This document shows positions 46,533 to 54,210 of a stretch of 61,256 nucleotides of DNA, one piece after another. The stretch comes from Paludibacteraceae bacterium (GTDB lineage Bacteria; Bacteroidota; Bacteroidia; Bacteroidales; Paludibacteraceae). The notes beneath the pieces were generated by a model that saw only the letters and a list, made by a program, of their open reading frames with translations, did no database searches and was not told the origin of the DNA. Location: positions 1-61,256 of the forward strand of contig JAFZLC010000045.1 of the NCBI GenBank assembly GCA_017551675.1, given 5' to 3'. Each line of letters opens with the position of its first letter. The stretch's first letter is position 1. The translations under genes and the position numbers were made by a program.

Positions 46533-47177
46533 ATGGCAGATATTTATAAATTCATAGCTCGAAGAAGAAACCTTGTAAAAGTTTTGGAGAGTAAGGGTAT
46601 CCGTTCGTCCATTGTATTAAAGGCTATTGGTGATGTGCCTCGTGAGAAGTTTATGAATCAGACACTTGTCGAACTCTCATACGATGATAAGGCATATCCT
46701 ATAGGGGCTGGACAAACCATTTCACAACCTTATACTGTGGCGAAACAAACAGAATTGTTGGACCTGAAAGGAGATGAGAAGGTGTTGGAAATCGGTACAG
46801 GTTCTGGTTATCAGACGGCGGTACTTTGTCATTGCAGATGTTCTGTGTACAGTATAGAGAGACAGAAGGTCTTGTATGATAAAACAAGTAAACTATTATC
46901 AGATTTGGGGTATAGAGCTAAATGCTTGTATGGCGATGGCTTTGCAGGATGGCAAGAAAACGCACCTTTTGATCGTATATTGGTGACGGCTGGTTGTGCA
47001 GAAATGCCTAAAGAATTGTTGACACAATTGGCGGTGGGAGGAATTATGGTGATTCCTTTCGGGACCAATTCACAACTGAAGATGTTACGCATTAAAAGAG
47101 TATCAGAGACGGACTTTGAAAAAGAAGAGTTTGGAGAATGCTCTTTTGTGCCGATGCTAAAAGGGGTTGAGGAATAA
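46533..47177 (+). CDS. pcm: Protein-L-isoaspartate O-methyltransferase
   Basis: The ATG at 46533 is chosen over an in-frame TTG at 46518, giving 214 residues. Motifs are FMNQTLVELSYDDKAYPIGAG, QTISQPYTVAKQTELL, the SAM-binding VLEIGTGSGYQTAVL, DRILVTAGCAEMP and GGIMVIPFG, all typical of PCMT. It methylates isoaspartyl residues that arise by protein ageing so that they can revert to aspartate. The stop overlaps the ATG of the next gene (TAATG). The combination rsmG-pcm-ABC ATPase looks like an operon. Confidence 0.93.
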   Translation: MADIYKFIARRRNLVKVLESKGIRSSIVLKAIGDVPREKFMNQTLVELSYDDKAYPIGAGQTISQPYTVAKQTELLDLKGDEKVLEIGTGSGYQTAVLCHCRCSVYSIERQKVLYDKTSKLLSDLGYRAKCLYGDGFAGWQENAPFDRILVTAGCAEMPKELLTQLAVGGIMVIPFGTNSQLKMLRIKRVSETDFEKEEFGECSFVPMLKGVEE

Positions 47178-47914
47178 TGCAACAGAGTTTGTTGAATGTA
47201 CAAAATCTTGTGATTGGGTATCGTGATTTGTCACAAACAAGGATACTCACACAGCCGATTTCTTGTTCAGTTTTTCCTGCTTCTCTAATCGCGTTGTTGG
47301 GACCTAACGGAACGGGAAAATCTACATTGCTGAGAACCTTGTCGGGTTTGCATGCTCCTATTTCGGGTGAAATTGAATTGTGCGGAAAATCTTTATCCAC
47401 ACTCTCTGCTCGTCGAAAGGCTGAGTTGGTGGGGGTTGTCTTCCCTCAAAACATGGCAAAACCAAATTTGACGGTGTCGGAATATGTTATGATGGGCTTC
47501 TACCGTACCTTGCCATGGAATGGTATTTTGAGTGAGGAAGATGAAAGGAGACGCACCGAGTTGTTGACGCAATTTACGCTTACCTCTTTGTCTGACCGTC
47601 GGATTAATGAGTTGTCGGATGGTGAGTTCCAGCGTGCTGAATTAGCTCGTGTTATGGCTCAGTCCACACCTCTCGTTGTGATGGATGAACCGACGGCGCA
47701 TTTGGATTATCCCTCTCGACATTTTATCATGCGTATGTTGAAGGATTTGGTTACCCAATTGGGGGTCTCTATCATTGTGAGTACCCACGAGGTGGATATG
47801 ATAAAAGACTATGCAGATCTATTTTGGACATTGAATAAAAACGGATGTTTTCAGTCCCATACCTCTTTGACGCCAGCTTTGCTGAATGAGGTGTATGACA
47901 CGCAGATTTTTTAG
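47177..47914 (+). CDS. FecE/BtuD-type ABC transporter ATP-binding protein
   Basis: This 245-residue ATPase has Walker A GPNGTGKST at about 42-50, a Q-loop in VVFPQNMAKPNLTV, signature LSDGEFQRAELARVMAQ (LSGGQ variant LSDGE), Walker B LVVMDEPTAHLD and switch His in STHEVDM. Its features fit ATPases paired with FecCD/BtuC-type permeases for iron-siderophore, haem or cobalamin uptake. No permease or binding protein is adjacent, so it is an orphan in this window; the BtuB-like receptor at 54211 may or may not belong to the same uptake route. Confidence 0.88.
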   Translation: MQQSLLNVQNLVIGYRDLSQTRILTQPISCSVFPASLIALLGPNGTGKSTLLRTLSGLHAPISGEIELCGKSLSTLSARRKAELVGVVFPQNMAKPNLTVSEYVMMGFYRTLPWNGILSEEDERRRTELLTQFTLTSLSDRRINELSDGEFQRAELARVMAQSTPLVVMDEPTAHLDYPSRHFIMRMLKDLVTQLGVSIIVSTHEVDMIKDYADLFWTLNKNGCFQSHTSLTPALLNEVYDTQIF

Positions 47915-47959
47915 GAGAAACTTTGCCTGGATTATTTATCCAATTAAAAATATTTGCAA

Positions 47960-47991
47960 AAAAAACAGAGACGATGTTTTCATCGCCTCTG
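47960..47991 (-). terminator. Rho-independent terminator of asnS
   Basis: On the minus strand CAGAGGCGATG pairs with CATCGTCTCTG around a short AAAA loop and is followed by eight T residues. The plus strand has no T-tract, so it serves asnS rather than the ABC ATPase. Confidence 0.85.
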
Positions 47992-48047
47992 CCATTTAAC
48001 GTATATTGTTTTATTGTTTTTCTTTTGAATCCGCAGATTGCCTTCGT

Positions 48048-49448
48048 TTAGAAATTAGCCGTCTTAGGAGTTCTTGGGAATGGAATCACGTCGCGGATGT
48101 TTTGCATACCTGTTACGAACAACATCAAACGCTCGAAACCAAGTCCGAATCCTCCGTGAGGACATGATCCGTACTTACGAGTATCCAAATACCACCACAT
48201 ATCTTTCATAGGAATCTTCAGTTCGTCGATTCTCTTCAAAAGCTTGTCGTAGTTCTCTTCGCGAACACTACCTCCGATGATTTCTCCAATTTGAGGGAAG
48301 AGAACGTCTGTTCCTTGAACTGTTTTCTTATCTTCATTCTCTTTCATGTAGAAGGCTTTGATCTCTTTTGGATAGTTGATCATGATAACTGGTTTTTTGA
48401 AGTGCTCTTCAACCAAGTAACGTTCATGCTCACTAGCCAAGTCACAGCCCCAATAAACAGGGAATTCAAACTTGTGTCCTGCTTTGATGGCATCTTCCAA
48501 TATCTTCACACCTTCAGTGTATGGAAGTCTGACGAATTCAGTGTTGACTACAGCCTTTAATCTTTCAATCAAACCATTGTCGATCAGCTTGTTGAGGAAT
48601 TCTAGGTCGTCCATGCAATTGTCTAACGCCCATTTTACGCAATATTTGATGAAATCCTCTTCCAAATCCATCAAATCTTGAAGGTCGATGAAGGCAACCT
48701 CAGGTTCAATCATCCAGAACTCAGCCAAGTGACGAGGTGTGTTGGAATTCTCTGCGCGGAAAGTAGGTCCGAATGTGTAGATAGCACCCAATGCAGTGGC
48801 AGCTAACTCTCCCTCCAACTGTCCGGATACCGTTAGTGAAGTCTGCTTTCCAAAGAAATCATCATCGTATCGAATGTTTCCATTCTCGTCTTTCTTGAGA
48901 TTGTATAGATTTTGAGTGGTGACTTGGAACATCTGTCCTGCACCTTCACAATCAGATGCTGTGATGATAGGAGAGTGGAAGTAGAAAAATCCTTTCTCGT
49001 GGAAATATTTATGGATGGCAATGGCCATGTTGTGACGAATTCTCAATACGGCACCAAACAAGTTGGTACGTGGACGAAGGTGAGCGATGTCGCGAAGGTA
49101 CTCTAATGAGTGACCCTTCTTCTGTAATGGGTAAGTGTCATCAGCTGTACCATAGATTTCAATCTCTTCTGCTTGAATCTCTACGGATTGACCACCGCCC
49201 AAAGACTCAACCAACTTACCGTTGACACTGATACATGCACCTGTCGTGATTGATTTTAGTATGTTCTCGTCGAACTTGTCAACATCGGCAACAATCTGTA
49301 TGCTATTAATGGTAGAACCGTCGTTTAAAGCAATAAAGTTTACACTTTTGTTACCTCTTTTCGTTCTTACCCAACCTTTTACGTTGATGGGTTCTCCGTA
49401 TGATGTCTTCTTGAAGGCATCGACAATCTTAGTTCTACGAATCTCCAT
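48048..49448 (-). CDS. asnS: Asparaginyl-tRNA synthetase
   Basis: This class IIb synthetase has 466 residues, the normal length. An OB-fold anticodon-binding domain comes first ([23 protein letters not shown]). The catalytic domain has motif 1 around [15 protein letters not shown], motif 2 with [26 protein letters not shown] and motif 3 [12 protein letters not shown] near the C terminus. The FPRTP ending is typical of AsnS. It has its own terminator and a predicted promoter, so it is probably transcribed alone. Confidence 0.97.
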   Translation of the reverse strand: MEIRRTKIVDAFKKTSYGEPINVKGWVRTKRGNKSVNFIALNDGSTINSIQIVADVDKFDENILKSITTGACISVNGKLVESLGGGQSVEIQAEEIEIYGTADDTYPLQKKGHSLEYLRDIAHLRPRTNLFGAVLRIRHNMAIAIHKYFHEKGFFYFHSPIITASDCEGAGQMFQVTTQNLYNLKKDENGNIRYDDDFFGKQTSLTVSGQLEGELAATALGAIYTFGPTFRAENSNTPRHLAEFWMIEPEVAFIDLQDLMDLEEDFIKYCVKWALDNCMDDLEFLNKLIDNGLIERLKAVVNTEFVRLPYTEGVKILEDAIKAGHKFEFPVYWGCDLASEHERYLVEEHFKKPVIMINYPKEIKAFYMKENEDKKTVQGTDVLFPQIGEIIGGSVREENYDKLLKRIDELKIPMKDMWWYLDTRKYGSCPHGGFGLGFERLMLFVTGMQNIRDVIPFPRTPKTANF

Positions 49449-49496
49449 AATCTACTTTTTTATTTCGTTTTATCTTATACTCAAAATTTTGATTTG

Positions 49497-49504
49497 CAAA
49501 GTTA
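49497..49504 (-). promoter_or_regulatory. Possible -7 box of asnS
   Basis: TAACTTTG on the minus strand matches TAnnTTTG, about 48 bases before the asnS start. No clear -33 TTTG was found at 19-20 bases. Confidence 0.4.
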
Positions 49505-49718
49505 ACAATAAGTTTTCATAAATTGTCATTCTTGAATAGTTTTGTCGAATATTCTTTTTCAATACGTTCATTTTGTTTCAAAAACAGCTCTGTTTTGTTT
49601 CGTTTGTCTATTGTTTCTCGCGTTTCCCTTTGCGTTGAATGTTAGATTTCATTAAATTTGTAAAAAAATATCAGGGAGTTATTCCCATTATGTCTAACTT
49701 TTGTTTTGCGGAAAATAT

Positions 49719-50147
49719 ATGAAAGAAAGATCTGCTAAAAACGCTGAAATGAAAAGTCTTGCCGATTATTCAATTGCTGACTTTTTTATGTGTAAATGTC
49801 AGAAGCCTTTGGTTAATGAGGCTTGGCATGAGTATGAATCGATTGTTCGTGATTTGGATGAACAATTAAAACAACTTCCCCCATTGTATGAACAAGATGG
49901 CAAGGGGTTCCAAGCCACTGTCTATGCTCATTATTTTGGGGGTGCGACAGATATCTTCGTGACAGAGTGTAGCGGAGAAGATGCCTTCGGATATGTGATC
50001 CTTAATGGTGATTATGAAAGTTCAGAATTGGGGTACATCTCCATTAAGGAACTGACGGAGATTGAACTGTTGAATTTGGATTTCTTTTGGGAACCATGTG
50101 CACTGCATGAGGCACTCTCAGAAGTGGATTCGGAATATTTCCAGTAG
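49719..50147 (+). CDS. DUF2958-like small protein
   Basis: The ATG at 49719 is preferred (142 residues) over an in-frame TTG at 49701. After a helical N terminus with two Cys (CKCQ), the C-terminal half (QATVYAHYFGGATDIFVTE, AFGYVILNGDYESSELGYISIKEL) resembles the DUF2958 fold, which is often found in plasmid or mobile-element genes and has no known activity. It stands alone between convergent asnS and argS. The sequence TTTGCGGAAAAT just before the start is shared with the rhomboid gene at 52549. Confidence 0.65.
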   Translation: MKERSAKNAEMKSLADYSIADFFMCKCQKPLVNEAWHEYESIVRDLDEQLKQLPPLYEQDGKGFQATVYAHYFGGATDIFVTECSGEDAFGYVILNGDYESSELGYISIKELTEIELLNLDFFWEPCALHEALSEVDSEYFQ

Positions 50148-50160
50148 GGACTCGTGATGA

Positions 50161-50198
50161 AAAAAATAGAGACGGTGAATTCATCGTCTCTATTTTTG
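50161..50198. terminator. Bidirectional terminator between the DUF2958-like gene and argS
   Basis: AAAATAGAGACG.TG pairs with CA.CGTCTCTATTTTT across a short loop, with T-tracts in both directions. It serves the two convergent genes. Confidence 0.85.
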
Positions 50199-50223
50199 TT
50201 GTGTTTATTGAAAAATCAGATTT

Positions 50224-52017
50224 TTACATTCTTTCAGGAACCTCAATACCTAAAAGACCCATGCCCGATTTGATAACTGCAGCAATCTTCTTTGACAATA
50301 AAAGACGGAATGCTCTTAGGTCTTCATTCTCTTCCTTCAGAATAGAGAAGTCGTGATAGAAAGAGTTGTATTGCTTAACAAGTTCGTATACGTAGTTAGC
50401 AATGAGAGCCGGACTGTAGTCTGTACCTGCTTGTCTTACCACGTTCGGGAAGTTGGATAGGTATTGAATCAAGTTGACCTCTGTGTCAGATAGAGTAAGA
50501 CCATCTTTTACAGAAGTGTTGAGTTGAATGCCTTGCTCTGCTGCTTTACGCAATACAGAACAGATTCTGGCATGAGTATACTGAATGAATGGTCCAGTGT
50601 TTCCGTTGAAGTCGATAGACTCTTTCGGATTGAACAACATGTTCTTGCGAGGGTCCACCTTCAAAATGAAATATTTTAAGGCACCTAAACCGCAAATGCG
50701 AGCAATCTCGTTGATCTCATCTTCTGTCATGCCATCCAGTTTGCCTAATTCATCAGATACTTCGCGAGCTGTTTGAATCATCTCATCCATCAGGTCGTCT
50801 GCATCCACAACAGTACCTTCTCTTGACTTCATCTTACCTTCAGGAAGTTCCACCATTCCGTATGAGAAGTGTACTAAGTCTTTACCCCATGAGAAACCAA
50901 GACGGTCGAGTAGAATGGAGAGTACTTGGAAGTGATAGTTTTGCTCGTTTCCAACCACATAGATCATTTTGTTGATGTCAAACTCGTTGAAGCGTTGAGT
51001 GGCTGTTCCGATGTCTTGTGTCATGTAAACGGATGTGCCATCTGCACGAAGAAGTAACTTCTCGTCCAAACCGTTTTGAGTAAGGTCTGCCCAAACAGAA
51101 CCATCTTCACGACGATAGAACAATCCTTTAGATAATCCCTCGTTTACTTTCGCCTTTCCATCAATATAAGTGGTTGACTCATAGTATATCTTGTCGAATC
51201 CTACGCCCAATCTCTTGTAAGTCTCATCGAAACCTGCGTATACCCAACTATTCATTTCATTCCATAATTTACGGACTTCAGCATCGCCATCCTCCCATTT
51301 TTTCAGCATGGCTTGAGCTTCTTGTAATAAAGGAGCTTGTTTTTTTGCATCTTCCTCAGAGAGTCCTTTGTCCATTAGGGCTTTGACCTCTTTCTTGTAC
51401 TCTTGGTCAAATTTCACATAGTAGTCGCCCACCAAGTGATCTCCCTTTTTACCTGTTGAGGCTGGAGTCTCTCCGTTGCCGAACTTTTGCCAAGCCAACA
51501 TTGATTTGCAGATATGGATACCACGGTCGTTGACAATGTTTGTTTTGATAACGCGATAACCATTTGCTGCTAATATTTTGCATAAACTATAACCTAGCAG
51601 ATTGTTTCGGATATGACCTAGGTGAAGAGGTTTGTTTGTGTTGGGAGATGAATATTCAACCATGTAAAGGGGAGAGTCTGCCGTTGCGGTCTTGAATCCA
51701 TATTGGTCGTCAGCCAGCATAGCGTTGAGTGTGCTCACCCAAGTATTCTTTGCTATTGATAGATTGAGGAACCCTTTAATCACATTGAATTTTTCCACAA
51801 TGCTCTCGTTCTTAACCAAATAATCGCCGATTTCGTTGGCTGTGATCTCTGGAGTTTTTTTCGAAATTTTCAAGAATGGGAACACTACTAGGGTTAAATC
51901 TCCCTCAAACTCTATTTTCGTCGTTTGTAATTGTACCGCTTTTGCATCTACGGTTTGTCCATACAGACTCTCAATAGTCTTGATGACAGATTGAACTAAC
52001 TTTTCTTCTAAATTCAT
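50224..52017 (-). CDS. argS: Arginyl-tRNA synthetase
   Basis: This class Ia synthetase has 597 residues. The order is an N-terminal ArgS additional domain, the HIGH-type motif in YSSPNTNKPLHLGHIRN, the ArgS segments AWQKFG and VVGNEQNYHF, a KMSK-loop equivalent EGKMKSREG, and the C-terminal anticodon-binding DALR domain (YVYELVKQYNSFYHD), ending in IEVPERM. The degenerate KMSK loop is normal for many ArgS proteins. It is separated from HU by a strong terminator. Confidence 0.97.
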   Translation of the reverse strand: MNLEEKLVQSVIKTIESLYGQTVDAKAVQLQTTKIEFEGDLTLVVFPFLKISKKTPEITANEIGDYLVKNESIVEKFNVIKGFLNLSIAKNTWVSTLNAMLADDQYGFKTATADSPLYMVEYSSPNTNKPLHLGHIRNNLLGYSLCKILAANGYRVIKTNIVNDRGIHICKSMLAWQKFGNGETPASTGKKGDHLVGDYYVKFDQEYKKEVKALMDKGLSEEDAKKQAPLLQEAQAMLKKWEDGDAEVRKLWNEMNSWVYAGFDETYKRLGVGFDKIYYESTTYIDGKAKVNEGLSKGLFYRREDGSVWADLTQNGLDEKLLLRADGTSVYMTQDIGTATQRFNEFDINKMIYVVGNEQNYHFQVLSILLDRLGFSWGKDLVHFSYGMVELPEGKMKSREGTVVDADDLMDEMIQTAREVSDELGKLDGMTEDEINEIARICGLGALKYFILKVDPRKNMLFNPKESIDFNGNTGPFIQYTHARICSVLRKAAEQGIQLNTSVKDGLTLSDTEVNLIQYLSNFPNVVRQAGTDYSPALIANYVYELVKQYNSFYHDFSILKEENEDLRAFRLLLSKKIAAVIKSGMGLLGIEVPERM

Positions 52018-52037
52018 CTCTTTTATTATTTTGTCTG

Positions 52038-52045
52038 CAAAATTA
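52038..52045 (-). promoter_or_regulatory. Possible -7 box of argS
   Basis: TAATTTTG on the minus strand matches the consensus. It lies about 20 bases before the argS ATG, directly downstream of the HU terminator. No -33 element is clear. Confidence 0.4.
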
Positions 52046-52080
52046 CAACAAAAAAAGGGAAGGTGATATACCTTCCCTTA
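52046..52080 (-). terminator. Rho-independent terminator of the HU gene
   Basis: On the minus strand TAAGGGAAGGT pairs with ACCTTCCCTT around a five-base loop, followed by seven to eight T residues. Confidence 0.88.
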
Positions 52081-52100
52081 GTTTTTTTGTTAATACTAAA

Positions 52101-52373
52101 TTAGTTTAATGCAGCATTCAATTCTGAACCAGCTTTAAATTTAGCGGATTTCTTAGCAGCAATCTTAATCTTTTGCTTAGTTGCTGGGTTGATACCCTCA
52201 CGAGCAGAAGACTCTTTTACTGAGAATGTTCCAAAACCAATAAGTGCTACTTTGTCGCCTGATTTCAATGCACCAGAGATAGCCTCTGTAATTGCGTCGA
52301 TTGCTTTCTTGCTGTCATTTTTGCTAAGTCCAGCTTTTTCTGCTACTGCGTTAATAAGTTCTTGCTTGTTCAT
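52101..52373 (-). CDS. HU family DNA-binding protein
   Basis: This 90-residue protein is a canonical HU/IHF histone-like protein: MNKQELINAVAEKAGLSK, then DAITEAISGALKSGDKV, GFGTFSVKES and the DNA-binding arm with GINPATKQKI. It binds and bends DNA as a dimer and compacts the nucleoid. It is monocistronic, with a consensus promoter and a strong terminator. Confidence 0.96.
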   Translation of the reverse strand: MNKQELINAVAEKAGLSKNDSKKAIDAITEAISGALKSGDKVALIGFGTFSVKESSAREGINPATKQKIKIAAKKSAKFKAGSELNAALN

Positions 52374-52416
52374 AAGATTATAATTTAAAAATTTGTTTAA
52401 TTATCCTTAATTGTTG

Positions 52417-52447
52417 CAAATCTATTTTAAAAATCTTTGATTCCAAA
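52417..52447 (-). promoter_or_regulatory. Consensus promoter of the HU gene
   Basis: On the minus strand TTTG (52444-52447), exactly 19 bases, then TAGATTTG (52417-52424) matches both promoter elements. The predicted leader is about 35-40 bases. Confidence 0.78.
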
Positions 52448-52530
52448 GGATTTGAGAAAAAAAATAAGGAAAAAAATATATTTTTGGTATAATTGTGTTG
52501 TAAAACATATACAGGCATGTTTTTTAACAT

Positions 52531-52538
52531 TATCTTTG
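52531..52538 (+). promoter_or_regulatory. Predicted -7 box of the rhomboid operon, next to the start codon
   Basis: TATCTTTG matches TAnnTTTG and is followed by CGGAAAATTA and the ATG at 52549, which leaves room for only a few leader bases. No -33 TTTG was found at 19-20 bases. Confidence 0.45.
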
Positions 52539-52548
52539 CGGAAAATTA

Positions 52549-53316
52549 ATGTGTATGTCAAGTTTTAGCGATAATTCATTTTTGGGATTTTTCAAAAATA
52601 TCCCTACAGTAACGCGACATTTGTTGATTATAAATGTACTTTTTTGGTTGGCTTGTATCGCGTTTAAAGAGAAAGGAGTGGATTTAATAGAATCTTATAG
52701 TTTACATTATTGGGGCTCTTCTGCTTTCCACCCTATTCAGTTCATCACGTACATGTTTCTGCATGCGCCATTTCCTCAAATTTGGCATATCTTCTTTAAT
52801 ATGTTCTCTCTCTTTATGTTTGGACGTGTTCTTGAGATGTATTGGGGTCCGAAATTTTATTTCTTCTTTTATATAGTAACAGGATTGTTTGCGGGGTTGG
52901 CACAGGAATTGACGTGGATGTATAGCTTGCGTCCTCTTTTTGACCTTGCCAATGAACCAGTTCCATTTGTGTTGAATGGCACTTTATTTTATGATACGCA
53001 AGACGCCTTCGTCTATTTATATGGTTGCGATTTTGATACTATCTTATGCAAATATCAGACGGTTGGTGCTTCTGGTGCCATCTTTGGTTTGTTGGCAGCT
53101 TTCGCCATGAAATTTCCAAACCATCCAATCTATCTCTATTTCGTTCCCATTCCGATAAAAGCAAAATATGCGATGATTGGTATCGCCGTTTTGGAGTTGT
53201 ACTTGGGCGTGAGTAGTTCTGGAGACGGAATTGCGCATTATGCTCACCTTGGTGGTGCATTGGGGGGTATTCTTCTTGTGTTATGTTGGAACAAATTTTA
53301 TATTCCGAATCGTTAG
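52549..53316 (+). CDS. Rhomboid-family intramembrane serine protease
   Basis: This 255-residue protein has about six transmembrane helices. HIFFN in helix 2 gives the oxyanion His/Asn, GASGAIFG in helix 4 holds the nucleophile Ser, and AHLGGALGG in helix 6 holds the catalytic His, so it should be active. There is a roughly 50-residue insertion between helices 3 and 4 (RPLFDLANEPVPF onward). A second in-frame ATG at 52555 is an equally good start. Three bases separate it from a second rhomboid gene. Substrates are unknown. Confidence 0.92.
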   Translation: MCMSSFSDNSFLGFFKNIPTVTRHLLIINVLFWLACIAFKEKGVDLIESYSLHYWGSSAFHPIQFITYMFLHAPFPQIWHIFFNMFSLFMFGRVLEMYWGPKFYFFFYIVTGLFAGLAQELTWMYSLRPLFDLANEPVPFVLNGTLFYDTQDAFVYLYGCDFDTILCKYQTVGASGAIFGLLAAFAMKFPNHPIYLYFVPIPIKAKYAMIGIAVLELYLGVSSSGDGIAHYAHLGGALGGILLVLCWNKFYIPNR

Positions 53317-53319
53317 ATT

Positions 53320-54195
53320 ATGAGTTTTAAAGATGATGTAATCAGTTCATTTCAGGAGGGGTCTCTTCTTACGAAGTTGATCTATGTGAATGTGGGTGTA
53401 TATGTGTTCCTCGCACTTGTACAGGTCGTTTGCAAACTGTTTGAGTTGGATTCCTCTTGGCTGGGATGGGTTTTCATGGTACCCTCTAACTGGAGTTCCT
53501 TCCTTCATCATCCTTGGACGATATTGACGTATATGTTTTCTCACACTGGATTTGTCCACTTGATCTGTAACGTGCTGATGCTGTATTGGTTTGGACAACT
53601 TTTCATGACCTTTTTCAATCAGCGTGATTTGGTGGGAGTCTATGTTTTGGGAGGATTGGCTGGTGGCCTGATTTATCTCTTGGCATTTAATTTCATCCCT
53701 TATTATGTGCAACAGGGTTCGAATTTTTTGCTGGGTGCTTCTGCTTCGGTAATGGCAATTGTGGTGTCCACTGCTGTAATCTCGCCAGACTATCGCGTGC
53801 GGATACCTCTGATTGGTTCCGTGAAAATTGAATGGATTGCCGTCGCAACGGTCTTAATCAGTTTGTTGAGCATCACATCTGCAAATGCGGGCGGTGAATT
53901 GGCTCATCTCGGTGGTGCTTTGGCTGGCTACCTTTTTGCAAAAGCCTATAAAAAGAATAAAAACATAGTGGGTTGGATTAATGCCTTTTTGGATAAACTG
54001 ATCAATCTCTTTAAAAAGAGACCATCGATGAATGTCTCGTATGAAAATATGTCCTCTGCTCGTGAAACGGATGAGGAATACAATGCTCGAAAAAAACAAA
54101 AGAATGATGAAATAGATCGAATCTTAGATAAAATAAAACAAAGCGGCTATGATTCATTAACATCGGATGAACGGAAAAAATTGTTTGGCAAATAG
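53320..54195 (+). CDS. Rhomboid-family intramembrane serine protease with charged C-terminal tail
   Basis: This 291-residue rhomboid has HLICN in helix 2, GASASVMAI with the nucleophile Ser and ELAHLGGALAGY with the catalytic His. After the last helix a charged tail of about 75 residues follows (KKRPSMNVSYEN ... RILDKIKQSGYDSLTSDE), probably cytoplasmic and helical. It differs from the first rhomboid in lacking the long loop insertion, so this is an old duplication or two distinct families rather than a recent copy. The TonB-dependent receptor gene begins 15 bases downstream. Confidence 0.92.
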   Translation: MSFKDDVISSFQEGSLLTKLIYVNVGVYVFLALVQVVCKLFELDSSWLGWVFMVPSNWSSFLHHPWTILTYMFSHTGFVHLICNVLMLYWFGQLFMTFFNQRDLVGVYVLGGLAGGLIYLLAFNFIPYYVQQGSNFLLGASASVMAIVVSTAVISPDYRVRIPLIGSVKIEWIAVATVLISLLSITSANAGGELAHLGGALAGYLFAKAYKKNKNIVGWINAFLDKLINLFKKRPSMNVSYENMSSARETDEEYNARKKQKNDEIDRILDKIKQSGYDSLTSDERKKLFGK

Positions 54196-54210
54196 ACAAT
54201 TCTTGTTGCT

